A stretch of DNA of 64,000 nt from an uncultured Slackia sp. (GCF_934630525.1 NZ_CAKTVX010000006.1:100979-164978); one strand, 5' to 3'; positions 49,897 through 59,331 are shown, numbered from the stretch's first letter. Notes: generated by a model from the letters alone, not told the origin. Made by a program: numbers and translations.

Positions 49897-50945
49897 TGCA
49901 AATGAAGCAGTTGAATATGAGCCATGCCTCATGGCTGCGTGCTGCGGTGGCGATTGCTTTTGCAGCCTGCGCGCTTGCGGCCCTTGCCGGCTGCGCTTCC
50001 GCAAAGGTGGAAGTTGAGCAGTCGCAGGTGCAAAGCGATTTTGAGGCGAACGAAGAATCTTTGGTAGCCGATGGCGTTTTGGTGCAAAGCCCTTACGTTG
50101 ACAACGACGATTATGCGCTCACCGCGTTCGATGTTTCCGATTCCCACGTGGCTGACGACGGTGCGAATGTATTCAATGCCAAGGCGACGTTTGAGAACAG
50201 TGCCTTCCGCACCACGATGGACGTTGTGGCCACCTACGCGAAAGACGGCGATTCCTATGTGCCGAACTTCGAGACGTCGAACGCTTCGACGAAGGCCATT
50301 TCGGGCATCGTATATGACCCTCAGAGCACGTTGAGCTCGTCTGATTTGGAAAATATCCAAAGCGTCGATTTCGATGAAGAGGCCCAAACGTGCACGGTTT
50401 CGGTGGCGTACGAGCCCGAATGGTTTGAAAGCGTGCAAGGCGACGTGAAATACGTTTATCGCTTCGATGGCGCGTCGTGGGCGCCCGATGCGAGCGCAAA
50501 CGACTCTGCCACCGTGAGCTACAGCCCGCTCGTGGCGACGTATGATCAGTTCTCCGCCGATACCGACAAGGGCGGCTGCCTTACCAAGATTGATATCGTG
50601 AGCCTCGATGAGAAAACAGGCGAGGTAACCGCGAATGTCACTTGGACGCGCGGCAAGCATTCCAACCACGCCGCCGCCGCTGCTCTGCGAAGCGTTACCG
50701 ACGATACCGATGTCACACTCGATGCCACCGTGAAAGGCACGCTGTATTCTGCGCCCACCGAGCAGGGTGATCATCGTGTGACGGTAACGCTTACGGGTAC
50801 GGCCTCAAACGGCAAGCCGATGGTCGTAGGCATATTTGCCGGCGGCGACGGGTACAACGAGGATTGGACGATTGCCTACAACGCATCGGTGCAAACCGAC
50901 GATGCGTCCTATACTTGCGGCAGCGTTATCTCGAAGAAAATCTAG
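49896..50945 (+). CDS. Putative lipoprotein of unknown function
   Basis: A 349-residue protein whose ATG overlaps the stop of the WG-repeat gene (TGATG), so the two are co-translated. Signal: SWLRAAVAIAFAACALAA with lipobox LAGC at about residue 33. The mature part is rich in Ser, Thr, Asp and Val and looks like beta-sandwich modules; two segments resemble each other (KATFENSAFRTTMDVV and ATVKGTLYSAPTEQGD regions only loosely). No family recognised. Probably a surface partner of the WG-repeat protein. Confidence 0.7.
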   Translation: MQMKQLNMSHASWLRAAVAIAFAACALAALAGCASAKVEVEQSQVQSDFEANEESLVADGVLVQSPYVDNDDYALTAFDVSDSHVADDGANVFNAKATFENSAFRTTMDVVATYAKDGDSYVPNFETSNASTKAISGIVYDPQSTLSSSDLENIQSVDFDEEAQTCTVSVAYEPEWFESVQGDVKYVYRFDGASWAPDASANDSATVSYSPLVATYDQFSADTDKGGCLTKIDIVSLDEKTGEVTANVTWTRGKHSNHAAAAALRSVTDDTDVTLDATVKGTLYSAPTEQGDHRVTVTLTGTASNGKPMVVGIFAGGDGYNEDWTIAYNASVQTDDASYTCGSVISKKI

Positions 50946-50979
50946 CGAGCGAGCTTCTATCAATACGGCGAACTCTTTT

Positions 50980-51008
50980 AGAAGCGTCCGGCAACCCTGG
51001 GCGCTTCT
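50980..51008 (+). terminator. Possible terminator before dnaX
   Basis: AGAAGCG and CGCTTCT stem followed by TCTATAAT. The T run is poor; the TATAAT at 51011-51016 may be the dnaX -10 box. Confidence 0.45.
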
Positions 51009-51073
51009 TCTATAATAGGGCGGAATGCACAAGGCGCCGCGAGCGCCGCACACGAATGCGAAGGACCTACGCG

Positions 51074-54058
51074 ATGTCGGAAGCCTTATACCGCAAATAC
51101 CGCCCGCAAACGTTTGAAGACGTGGTGGGCCAAACCCATATCGAGCGCACGCTCAAAAACGCCATCGAGCAAGACAAAGTGGGTCACGCCTACATGTTCT
51201 GCGGCCCCCGCGGCACGGGTAAAACCACGACGGCGCGTCTGCTCGCCAAGGCGCTTTTGTGCGAGAAGGGGCCCACGCCCGCTCCCGATGGCACGTGCGA
51301 GCAGTGCCTCGCCATTGCCGAGGGCAACCATCCCGATGTCTACGAGCTCGACGCGGCAAGCCGCACGGGCGTCGACAACGTGCGCGAGGAAATTATCGGC
51401 CGCGTCCAATATGCTCCCACGCGCGGGCGCTACAAGGTCTATATCATCGACGAGGTTCACATGCTCTCGATCGCGGCGTTTAATGCGCTGCTGAAAACGC
51501 TCGAAGAGCCCCCGAGCCACGTGGTGTTCATCATGTGCACCACCGATCCTCAAAAAGTTCCCGAAACCATTCAATCGCGCTGCCAGCGCTTCGATTTCCA
51601 CCGTCTGAGCAACGAGGAAATCATCGCCCGCCTTGGTGCCGTGTGCACGGCGGAAGACGTGCAGTTCGAAGGCGACGCCCTCGATTTGGTGGCCCATCGT
51701 GCCCAGGGCGGAATGCGCGATGCGCTTACCATGCTCGAACAACTTATCGCGTTCGGCGACGGCAACGTGACCATGGAAGTTGCCAACGATGTTCTGGGCT
51801 CGCTCGACGTCGACGATATGAGCGGCATCGTTCGATCGATTGCGACGCGCGATGCGGCGGCGTGTTTCACGTGGGTTTCCGAATATGTGGAAACGGGCGC
51901 CGACTTGGCTCGATTCGTACGCGATTTGGCCGCGTACGTGCGCGATCTGTATGTGCTCTCGCTCACCGATGGGGCGGTTGCCGTGAACGCGCCGCAAAGC
52001 TCGCTGCCGCGCATGTCGGGCGAGGCTCAGATGTTCGGAATCGATCGTCTCGCGTATATCTTGCGCGTGCTGGGCGATTTGAATACGGAATTGCGCACGT
52101 CGACCAACCCGCGCCTGTCGTTTGAGATTGGCCTCACGCGCATGGTGCGCCCGCAAAGCGACCTTACGCTTGAATCGCTTGCTGCGCGCGTCGAGGTGCT
52201 CGAGCGCGCGCTGGCGCAGGGCGCGGTTGCAGCACCCGCCGCAGCCCAGCCTGCAGCTGTGGCGCAGCAGCCGGCGAGCGTTCCTCCCGCGGCGAATGCG
52301 GGGTACAGGCAGTCCGCTGCGGCACCTGCCGCAGCCGTTCAGCCCGCCGTGGCCCCGTCGCCCGCTCAAGCTCAACCTATAGCAACCCAGCCTGCTGCGC
52401 CGGTGTCGCACGCTCAAGCCAGCCAGTTCCAGCGCCCCATGCCGCGACCTGCGCAAACGCAGTCGGCAGCCCAGCCCGCTTCGCAGGGCGCTGCCATGGT
52501 CGATAAGGCGGCAGAGTTCCGCGCTCAGCTCGAGCGTCGTCGCGCCCAGCGTACGGTTCTACCTCAAACTCAGCCGCAGCCGCAAGGCTTTGCTCCGCAG
52601 ACTCAGCCCGCTGTGCCGGCGCGCGCTGCGGCACCCGCCGCTGCTCCTGTTGCCCCCGCTTCCGCCACGGCGACCCCCGCTGCGCCCGCCGTTGCTTCTG
52701 CCGCGCCTGCCGTTGCATCGAGCGACGTGAAAGCGAAACTCTCCAACCCGGCCGCCCTGCAGCGCGGGTGGCAAACCGCGCTTGCCGATTTGAAGCGCCA
52801 GCGAGCCGCCTATGGCGCCCTGCTGCTTTCGGCGCGCATCGTGGCCGAGCCCGATGCGTCGGGAATTGCCATCGAATTCTCGCCCGAGAATTCATTCGCG
52901 TTTTCTGCGGCTCAAAAACCCGATATTACCGCCGCAATCGAGTCGGCGCTCTCCGCATCATTCGGCGGCCCCGTTCCGTTCCGCGTGACTCAGGGCTCTG
53001 CGGCTGGCGGCACTGCTTCTGTCGCATCGGCGCCCGCGCCGGCGCCCGCTGCCCCGGCTGCTCCTGTTGCCGCCGCACGCCGCGCCCAGCAGTCGGCCGG
53101 AACTCAGGCGCCTTCGACCGGCCCTTCGCGCCAAGCGCCGCAGGCCGCTGCCGCGCCGCCGTGGGATGACGACGTGGTGCCGTACACCGATGCCGATATC
53201 GCTGCCTATATGCCCGAAGAGGAGCAGCCCCCTTTTACTGAGCCTGATGCGAGCCTGACCGTTGGGGCGCCGTCGCATCGGGAAGCCGCGTCCCAGGCAA
53301 GCGAGCCTGCTGCCTTCGCGAACCCTGCGAAAGACAATCCCTTCGCAGGAAGGAAAATGCCTGAAGGCATTGGAAGGGGAGTGCCTGCGCAGCCCGAGGC
53401 GGTGGCTCAGGCAAGCGAGCCCGCCGCTTCTTCAAGCTCTGGCCAGGCATCGAAGGCCGAGCCTGAAGGTGCGCCCGCGAAGAAGCGCAAGACCGCTGCC
53501 GACAAGCTCGCCGAGGCGGTTGCGGAATTCGGCGATGCGATGCTCGTGGTGGGCCCCGAACCGGTCGATCCATTCCCTGTGGCGCTGGAGCTCGGTTTCG
53601 ACTCTGCCCCCGACCCGAAGAAAAAGGCCAAGGGCATGGTGAAACCCAAAGGTTGGCCTATGCCTCAAGATGCGAAGTTGCTCGAGGGCAGAGACCTCGA
53701 TGCATTGCGCGAAGGTTGCGACGATGGCCAAGAAGGGGAAACGCCTTCTTCCGACAGCTGGTCTTCGGCCCAATTCGCTCAGCCCGCGTCCGTTGCAGCG
53801 GCGGAGCCTGAGCCGCAGTTTGCGCCGGTCGCGGAACCTGAATTTCCCGCTGAACCGCCCGCGCCCATTCCCGCCCCGCCTTCGCGTCCGAACCCGTTCG
53901 CGAATCGCGCGATGCCGCAGGGCATCGGTGGCGGGCAGAGCTCCCACGAGCCCGCTGAATACGCGAATGCATCCTCTGGCAGCTCGGGCGAAATGTCGGT
54001 CGAGGAGATTTTCGCGTCGTTCGGCGTGAATATGAGCAAGGTTACAGAAGAGCGATGA
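51074..54058 (+). CDS. dnaX: DNA polymerase III subunit gamma/tau
   Basis: A 994-residue clamp-loader ATPase. The AAA+ region is N-terminal: SEALYRKYRPQTFEDVVGQ, Walker A GPRGTGKTT (about 45), zinc-binding Cys including CEQC (about 76-79), the DE box of VYIIDEVHML (about 125), SRC sensor in TIQSRCQRFDF (about 169). Domain III ends near 370. The remaining ~600 residues alternate long Ala/Pro/Gln-rich disordered linkers with a small folded tau-like domain (about 555-640, LQRGWQTALADLKRQR) and a repeated NPFANRAMPQGIG-type motif (also DNPFAGRKMPEGIG). It is longer than usual. No slippery frameshift site was noticed. ATG 51074 matches the family start. It heads dnaX-ybaB-recR. Confidence 0.95.
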   Translation: MSEALYRKYRPQTFEDVVGQTHIERTLKNAIEQDKVGHAYMFCGPRGTGKTTTARLLAKALLCEKGPTPAPDGTCEQCLAIAEGNHPDVYELDAASRTGVDNVREEIIGRVQYAPTRGRYKVYIIDEVHMLSIAAFNALLKTLEEPPSHVVFIMCTTDPQKVPETIQSRCQRFDFHRLSNEEIIARLGAVCTAEDVQFEGDALDLVAHRAQGGMRDALTMLEQLIAFGDGNVTMEVANDVLGSLDVDDMSGIVRSIATRDAAACFTWVSEYVETGADLARFVRDLAAYVRDLYVLSLTDGAVAVNAPQSSLPRMSGEAQMFGIDRLAYILRVLGDLNTELRTSTNPRLSFEIGLTRMVRPQSDLTLESLAARVEVLERALAQGAVAAPAAAQPAAVAQQPASVPPAANAGYRQSAAAPAAAVQPAVAPSPAQAQPIATQPAAPVSHAQASQFQRPMPRPAQTQSAAQPASQGAAMVDKAAEFRAQLERRRAQRTVLPQTQPQPQGFAPQTQPAVPARAAAPAAAPVAPASATATPAAPAVASAAPAVASSDVKAKLSNPAALQRGWQTALADLKRQRAAYGALLLSARIVAEPDASGIAIEFSPENSFAFSAAQKPDITAAIESALSASFGGPVPFRVTQGSAAGGTASVASAPAPAPAAPAAPVAAARRAQQSAGTQAPSTGPSRQAPQAAAAPPWDDDVVPYTDADIAAYMPEEEQPPFTEPDASLTVGAPSHREAASQASEPAAFANPAKDNPFAGRKMPEGIGRGVPAQPEAVAQASEPAASSSSGQASKAEPEGAPAKKRKTAADKLAEAVAEFGDAMLVVGPEPVDPFPVALELGFDSAPDPKKKAKGMVKPKGWPMPQDAKLLEGRDLDALREGCDDGQEGETPSSDSWSSAQFAQPASVAAAEPEPQFAPVAEPEFPAEPPAPIPAPPSRPNPFANRAMPQGIGGGQSSHEPAEYANASSGSSGEMSVEEIFASFGVNMSKVTEER

Positions 54059-54169
54059 CCTTGCGCGAAACCTTTCCCAAGCGAATGCGTTCGCGCGGAA
54101 TATGGTAGGCTTTCGAACCAGTGTGAATTCGCCGCGGCAGCGTGGCGTGTATGAAAAGGAGAAACGTTC

Positions 54170-54478
54170 ATGGATATGAAGCAAATGATGCGCCAGGCGC
54201 AGAAGATGCAGGCCGAGCTTGCGAAGGCCCAGGAAGAAATCAAGACGATGACCGCCGAGGCCACCGCTGGCGGCGGCATGGTGAAGGTTGTCGCTCAGGG
54301 CGACATGACGGTGCAGTCCATCACCATCGACCCCGCCGCGATCGACCCCGAAGATGCCGATATGCTGCAGGACATGGTGTGCGCTGCCGTGAACGAGGCC
54401 CTGCGCGCCGTTTCCGCCCAGGGCTCCGCTCGCATTGGCCAGGCCACGGGCGGCATGAATATCCCCGGCTTGATGTAA
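54170..54478 (+). CDS. ybaB: YbaB/EbfC-family nucleoid-associated protein
   Basis: A 102-residue protein. MDMKQMMRQAQKMQAELAKA forms the long first helix, with the central beta part AGGGMVKVVAQGDMTVQSI and the C-terminal PGLM. It forms dimers that bind DNA and may assist RecR or nucleoid structure. AAAAGGAG precedes the ATG. It lies between dnaX and recR in the classical order, 14 bp before recR. Confidence 0.95.
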   Translation: MDMKQMMRQAQKMQAELAKAQEEIKTMTAEATAGGGMVKVVAQGDMTVQSITIDPAAIDPEDADMLQDMVCAAVNEALRAVSAQGSARIGQATGGMNIPGLM

Positions 54479-54491
54479 GCGGGCGTTATTC

Positions 54492-55088
54492 GTGGAATCG
54501 GCTCCGGCCATCCAAAAGCTGCTCGATGAGCTTGAGCGCATGCCGGGCGTAGGCCCCAAAAGCGCCCAGCGTATCGCGTACTGGCTGCTCAATTCCCCGC
54601 GCGACTCCGCATTGCGCCTCGCTGACGCGATCGTCGAAGTGAAAGATGCGGTGCATTTTTGCTCTCGATGCTTCAATTACGCGGAAGGCGATGTGTGCGA
54701 GGTGTGCGCCTCGGCGAGCCGCGATGCCTCTACGATATGCGTCGTGAGCGAGCCTCGCGACGTGTCGGCGATTGAGCGAACTGCAGCGTATTCGGGCCTC
54801 TATCACGTGCTTGGTGGCGCTCTTTCCCCCATGGACGGTGTTGGCCCCGATGATTTGCGCATAACCGAGCTTATGGCGCGGCTGTCTGACGAGGGCGTGG
54901 CCGAGGTGGTGCTCGCCACCAATCCCAATGTGGAGGGCGAGACGACTGCGGCGTATTTGGCGCGCCTTATCAAGCCGCTCGGCATTAAGGTCACGCGCCT
55001 TGCAAGCGGCCTGCCCGTCGGTGGCGACCTTGAGTTTGCCGATGAGGTGACGCTCGGTCGAGCCATTGAAAGCCGTCGCGCGCTGTAG
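54492..55088 (+). CDS. recR: Recombination mediator RecR
   Basis: A 198-residue protein. Helix-hairpin-helix near the start (ERMPGVGPKSAQRIAYWLL, about 14-32), a four-Cys zinc finger CSRCFNYAEGDVCEVC (about 57-72), a Toprim domain (ICVVSEPRDVSAIER, LGGALSPMDGVGPDDL) and the Walker B-like VVLATNPNVEGETTAAY. It loads RecA at gaps with RecO/RecF. The start is GTG 54492 with a weak ribosome site, likely coupled to ybaB. Confidence 0.96.
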   Translation: MESAPAIQKLLDELERMPGVGPKSAQRIAYWLLNSPRDSALRLADAIVEVKDAVHFCSRCFNYAEGDVCEVCASASRDASTICVVSEPRDVSAIERTAAYSGLYHVLGGALSPMDGVGPDDLRITELMARLSDEGVAEVVLATNPNVEGETTAAYLARLIKPLGIKVTRLASGLPVGGDLEFADEVTLGRAIESRRAL

Positions 55089-55126
55089 CGCAGCATCGAA
55101 GCAGCGCAATGATAGATGCATGAACA

Positions 55127-55163
55127 GAAAGCCTTTGCGGCGTGGAGCCGCGAAGGCTTTCTT
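55127..55163 (+). terminator. recR operon terminator
   Basis: AGAAAGCCTT ... AAGGCTTTCT stem with an inner GCGGC/GCCGC pair. The open frames from 55066 to 55445 overlap it and are not believable genes. 55164-55410 shows nothing. Confidence 0.75.
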
Positions 55164-55410
55164 GCGTTCTGCGACCCTTTTGCCGCGATTGCGCGGCTTG
55201 CCTTGGACCTTGGAGGCTTGCCGCCTTCGTCGTTTCGCTGTTTCGTGGTGTCGATCATCGATCGTATGGGGGCGCTGGAATCGCGGTTTCAGAGGCAAAG
55301 CGCCTATTTGATACTGCTTTTACCCCAATTATTCGCGATTGGGGTAGGGGTCGGCGATATTTCGGGGCAATCTCGTCCCCTTCAGCAATCGAAGCGTTGT
55401 AGAATGCACT

Positions 55411-55514
55411 CATACACGGAGCCTTTTAAAGCTTCGGTGAACTAAGAGCCCTGCTTATAGGAGGGGAAGCGGGCTCTAGGCAAAGGCCATTCCCTGCGAA
55501 TGGCCTTTTTTTAA
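55411..55514 (+). ncRNA. Candidate structured small RNA or leader with three hairpins
   Basis: Three successive stems: CACGGAGC/GCTTCGGTG (about 55415-55440), AGAGCCC/GGGCTCT extended by GCTT/AAGC (55445-55477) whose loop exposes AGGAGGGG, and a terminator AAGGCCATT/AATGGCCTT with seven T (55483-55513). A TAGAAT at 55400-55405 could be the -10 box. There is no open frame. It could be a free small RNA, or an attenuated leader of the arc operon, whose first gene starts 430 bp downstream. Confidence 0.5.
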
Positions 55515-55942
55515 ACGTCTTTATGCACGCATGACATATTAATTTTCATATCATTCAGCAGTTAATACCCTCCATATGCATCGCTATGCATATAATAGCT
55601 CCTGCTATGCAAAACAGCCAATTCTAGGCAGTATTCTGTATGCATATATGCAAACAATTTGCATATAACACGTTAAATCCTTGTCTATAGGCGATAGATT
55701 TGCGGGAATAGATAAGCGTCGCAATATAAATCTTCAAAAAAGATATACAAAAAAGCGCGTTTTTATCCAAACCCTACGTGTAACAGGGTTTCAAAATGCA
55801 TAAAAGAAGCCGAGAATGCAAGGAACTGTGTTACCCCAGTTCAGAAGCCTAAAAAAAGTCCTTGCGCTTTCCGATTTTGGGTGTCATTATGCAGATGTCG
55901 GCTTTGGGAAGACCGACAAGAGAGAGGAAAAAGGAGGCTCGT
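55515..55942 (+). promoter_or_regulatory. AT-rich control region of the arc operon with repeated ATGCATA motifs
   Basis: About 430 bp, much richer in AT than its surroundings. TATGCAT-like words recur at 55574, 55585, 55606, 55639-55652 (TATGCATATATGCA, a palindrome similar to ArgR/AhrC boxes) and 55659. A TATAAT lies at 55591-55596. No gene. The array fits cooperative binding of an arginine-responsive or anaerobic regulator. Confidence 0.5.
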
Positions 55943-57190
55943 ATGAATGGTATTCATGTAACGAGCGAAATCGGTAAGCTGAAGAAGGTATGCCTGCATC
56001 GCCCCGGCGACGAGCTGCTCAATCTTCCGCCCGATGAGCTTGAGCGTCTGCTCTTTGACGACGTTCCGTACCTGGAAGTCGCCCAGCAAGAGCATGACCG
56101 CTTTGCTGAGATTCTTCGCGAGCAGGGCGTCGAGGTTCTGTACCTCGAGAAGCTCGTCGCAGAAGCTTTCGCAGCGAACCCCGGTGCTCGTGATGAGTTC
56201 CTCGACCAGTACTTGGCCGAGGCTGGCATTCATGGCCAGAAGATGCCCGCGATCGTTCGCGAGTATCTGAACACCTTCACGGACGACCTGGAATTCGTGA
56301 AGAAGACGATGGCTGGCGTTGCCAAGAGCGAAATCGACATGCCGCTCGCATCGTCCGCCACCCTCGACGATCTGGTCAGCGATCACAGCGACAAACAGAG
56401 CGACCTGATTATCGACCCCATGCCGAATCTGTACTTCACCCGCGACCCGTTCGCGTGCGTGGGCAACGGCGTGAACTTGAACCGCATGTACTCCGTCACC
56501 CGTAATCGTGAGACGCTCTACGGCAAGTACATCTTCAAGTATCATCCCGATTACAAGGGCACCCCGTTGTGGTTCCGCCGCGACGCTCCGTTCCACACCG
56601 AGGGCGGCGACGTGCTTAACCTTACCCGCACCGCTCTGGCTGTTGGCATCTCCCAGCGTACCCAGGCTGCGGCTATCGACCTCATGGCCCAGAACATCTT
56701 CTGGAAGACCGAGGGCTGCGAGATTGAGAAGATCTTCGCGTTCGATATTCCGGCGTCCCGTGCATTCATGCACCTCGACACGGTCTTCACGCAGATCGAT
56801 GTCGACAAGTTCACCATCCACCCGGCCATCATGGGCACCCTGCGCGTCTACGAGATGACCAAGGGCGCAACCGAGGGCGAAGTCGACATCAAGGAGCACA
56901 CTGACTCCCTTGAGAAGATTCTCGAGTACGCCACCGGCGTCGACGGCATCAAGCTCATCCCCTGCGGCGGCGGCGATCCCATTGCAGCAGCCCGCGAGCA
57001 GTGGAACGACGGTTCGAACACCCTGTGCGTCGAGCCCGGCACCATTTGCGTGTATCAGCGCAACAACGTCACCAACGAGGTGCTCTACAAGGAAGGTCTC
57101 AACCTGCTGGTTGTTCCTTCGGCAGAGCTGTCCCGTGGTCGTGGCGGCCCGCGTTGCATGAGCATGCCGTTCCAGCGCGAAGACCTCTAG
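55943..57190 (+). CDS. arcA: Arginine deiminase
   Basis: A 415-residue enzyme that hydrolyses arginine to citrulline and ammonia. Conserved blocks: GIHVTSEIGKLKKVCLHRPG at the start, NLYFTRDPF (about 160), PFHTEGGDVLNL (about 214, catalytic His/Glu/Asp), HLDTVFT (about 275) and the nucleophilic Cys in GGPRCMSMPF (near 405). AAGGAGG precedes ATG 55943. It is the first gene of arcA-argF-arcC-arcD. The first step also raises pH through ammonia. Confidence 0.97.
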   Translation: MNGIHVTSEIGKLKKVCLHRPGDELLNLPPDELERLLFDDVPYLEVAQQEHDRFAEILREQGVEVLYLEKLVAEAFAANPGARDEFLDQYLAEAGIHGQKMPAIVREYLNTFTDDLEFVKKTMAGVAKSEIDMPLASSATLDDLVSDHSDKQSDLIIDPMPNLYFTRDPFACVGNGVNLNRMYSVTRNRETLYGKYIFKYHPDYKGTPLWFRRDAPFHTEGGDVLNLTRTALAVGISQRTQAAAIDLMAQNIFWKTEGCEIEKIFAFDIPASRAFMHLDTVFTQIDVDKFTIHPAIMGTLRVYEMTKGATEGEVDIKEHTDSLEKILEYATGVDGIKLIPCGGGDPIAAAREQWNDGSNTLCVEPGTICVYQRNNVTNEVLYKEGLNLLVVPSAELSRGRGGPRCMSMPFQREDL

Positions 57191-57239
57191 TTTCTAGCGC
57201 GCATCAAACTCTGTCATTAAGCGGCTCAGCTGCTTAAGA

Positions 57240-57273
57240 GCAGGCCCTGCGATACGAGTGTCGCAGGGCCTGC
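57240..57273 (+). other. Hairpin between arcA and argF
   Basis: GCAGGCCCTGCGA and TCGCAGGGCCTGC form a 13-bp perfect stem without T run. It may stabilise or process the mRNA to set a higher level of arcA than of later genes. Confidence 0.65.
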
Positions 57274-57323
57274 ATGAGGCTCAAGGAAGGGGTTTCTCCC
57301 TTCAACCCAAGAAAGGAATCAAA

Positions 57324-58319
57324 ATGGGTGTTAATCTTTCTGGTCGTCCGTTCCTCCGTCTGCTCGACTTCTCTACCGAGGAGATCGAATACCTGCTGAA
57401 GCTTTCCAAGAACTTCAAGGACATGAAGCGCGCGGGCGTTCCTCATCGTTACCTCGAGGGCAAGAACATCGTTCTGCTCTTCCAGAAGACCTCCACCCGT
57501 ACCCGTTGCGCATTCGAAGTTGGCGCAATGGACCTGGGCATGGGCGTCACCTATCTTGATCCCAACAGCTCTCAGATGGGCAAGAAGGAGTCCATTGAGG
57601 ACACCGCTCGCGTTCTCGGCCGCATGTATGACGGTATCGAGTTCCGCGGTTTTGCCCAGGCTGACGTTGAAGACCTGGCTGCCAACGCTGGCGTGCCCGT
57701 GTGGAACGGCCTGACCACTGAGTGGCATCCCACCCAGATGCTCGCCGACATCCTCACCGTTCAGGAGAACTTCAACTACGACATCAAGGGCCGCACCCTC
57801 GTCTTCATGGGCGACTGCAAGAACAACGTTGCTCGCTCCCTGATGGTTGTGTGCGCCAAGCTCGGCATGAATTTCGTGGCTTGTGGCCCGAAGCACTGCA
57901 TGCCTGGCGACGACGTGGTTGAGGCTTGCAAGCCGATCGCTGCCGAGAATGGTTGCACCATCCTCCTCACCGACGATCCCAAGGAAGCCTGCACCAACGC
58001 CGACGTTATCTACACCGACGTTTGGGTCTCCATGGGCGAGCCCGACGAGGTTTGGGCTGAGCGCATCAAGGAGCTCGAGCCTTATCGCGTGACCGCCGAG
58101 CTCATGGCTCTCGCCAAGCCGGAAGCCATCTTCCTGCACTGCCTGCCCGCCTTCCACGACACCAACACCACGATTGGCGCCCAGAAGGCCGAGCAGTTCG
58201 GCATCACCGAGATGGAAGTCACCGACGAGGTCTTCGAGTCGAAGCAGTCCAAGGTCTTCGACGAGGCTGAGAACCGTATGCACACCATCAAGGCTGTCAT
58301 GTACGCCACCCTGAAGTAG
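57324..58319 (+). CDS. argF: Ornithine carbamoyltransferase, catabolic
   Basis: A 331-residue enzyme. Carbamoyl-phosphate loop FQKTSTRTRCAFE (about 53), HPTQMLAD (about 134), MGDCKNNVARSL (about 159) and the ornithine-site HCLPAFHD (about 272) are present. In this operon it runs from citrulline and phosphate to ornithine and carbamoyl phosphate. GAAAGGA precedes the ATG. By context it could also be called arcB. It lies 133 bp after arcA and 16 bp before arcC. Confidence 0.96.
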   Translation: MGVNLSGRPFLRLLDFSTEEIEYLLKLSKNFKDMKRAGVPHRYLEGKNIVLLFQKTSTRTRCAFEVGAMDLGMGVTYLDPNSSQMGKKESIEDTARVLGRMYDGIEFRGFAQADVEDLAANAGVPVWNGLTTEWHPTQMLADILTVQENFNYDIKGRTLVFMGDCKNNVARSLMVVCAKLGMNFVACGPKHCMPGDDVVEACKPIAAENGCTILLTDDPKEACTNADVIYTDVWVSMGEPDEVWAERIKELEPYRVTAELMALAKPEAIFLHCLPAFHDTNTTIGAQKAEQFGITEMEVTDEVFESKQSKVFDEAENRMHTIKAVMYATLK

Positions 58320-58335
58320 TAGCAGGAGATTTGCA

Positions 58336-59289
58336 ATGCCTTACATTAAGTCAGATGGAAAGCGTATTGTCATCGCGCTGGGCGGCAACGCCCTGGGCAA
58401 TACGCCCCAGGAGCAGCTTGAGCTCGTAAAGCACACTGCAGCCTGCATCGTTGACATGGTTGCCGAAGGCAACAACGTCATCGTCACCCACGGCAACGGC
58501 CCTCAGGTCGGCATGATTAACAACGCGTTTGCTTTCGCATCTCAGCATGACGAAAAAACGCCTGAAATGCCTTTCCCCGAGGCCGGCGCCATGAGCCAGG
58601 GCTACATTGGCTACCAGCTCTCGCAGGCTATCCTGAATGAGCTTCGTCGTCGCGGCATCATGCGTTCCACTGCTAACGTGGTTACGCAGACCGTCGTGTA
58701 TCCCGACGATCCGGCCTTCCAGAACCCCACCAAGCCTGTTGGCGCCTTCCTGACCGAGGAAGAGGCCAAGGCCAAGGCCGCCGAGACTGGCTACACCTTC
58801 AAGGAAGATGCCGGCCGTGGTTGGCGTCAGGTGGTTGCTTCTCCGAAGCCCCGCCGCATCGTTGAGAGCGACGCGATTCAGGACCTCTTCGACGACGGCT
58901 ACATCGTTGTTTGCACGGGCGGCGGCGGCGTGCCGGTGTTCGAGCGCAACGACACCTACGAAGGCGTTCCTGCCGTTATCGACAAGGACCGTTCGGCTGC
59001 CATGATGGCTGCCACCTTCAAGGCCGACATGCTGGTGATTCTCACCGCTGTCGAGAAGGTTGCTATCAACTTCAACACTCCCGAGCAGGCCGATATCGAC
59101 ACGATGGATATCGCTCAGGCTCAGGAATACATCGAGCAGGGCCAGTTCGCGCCGGGCTCCATGTTGCCGAAGGTTGAGGCATGCCTTGAGTATGTCGAGG
59201 AATACCCCCAGGGTAAAGCCCTCATCACGTCTTTGGACAAGGCCAAAGATGCAATTAATGGCTTGACCGGTACTACGATTACCGCCTAA
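58336..59289 (+). CDS. arcC: Carbamate kinase
   Basis: A 317-residue amino-acid-kinase-fold enzyme that uses carbamoyl phosphate to make ATP from ADP. RIVIALGGNALGNTPQEQ at residues 9-26, VIVTHGNGPQVGMINNA (about 53), VVCTGGGGVPVFER (about 191) and IDKDRSAAMMA (about 215) match the family. GCAGGAG precedes the ATG. This is the energy-yielding step of the pathway. Confidence 0.96.
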   Translation: MPYIKSDGKRIVIALGGNALGNTPQEQLELVKHTAACIVDMVAEGNNVIVTHGNGPQVGMINNAFAFASQHDEKTPEMPFPEAGAMSQGYIGYQLSQAILNELRRRGIMRSTANVVTQTVVYPDDPAFQNPTKPVGAFLTEEEAKAKAAETGYTFKEDAGRGWRQVVASPKPRRIVESDAIQDLFDDGYIVVCTGGGGVPVFERNDTYEGVPAVIDKDRSAAMMAATFKADMLVILTAVEKVAINFNTPEQADIDTMDIAQAQEYIEQGQFAPGSMLPKVEACLEYVEEYPQGKALITSLDKAKDAINGLTGTTITA

Positions 59290-59299
59290 GCCGCTCAAT

Positions 59300-59331
59300 C
59301 CCCCTCCTCCGGGCTGGTCGCTCGGGGGAGG
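59300..59331 (+). other. Hairpin between arcC and arcD
   Basis: CCCCCTCC and GGGGGAGG pair across a 16-base loop with no T run. It is probably an mRNA stability element. Confidence 0.5.

Noticed and set aside
51074..54058. Programmed frameshift in dnaX giving a separate gamma form
   Set aside because: No A6-G type slippery sequence with downstream stem was noticed; the single long frame explains the gene.
55116..55445. A 109-codon frame after recR
   Set aside because: It begins inside the recR terminator and runs into the candidate structured RNA; no domain and no coding bias.
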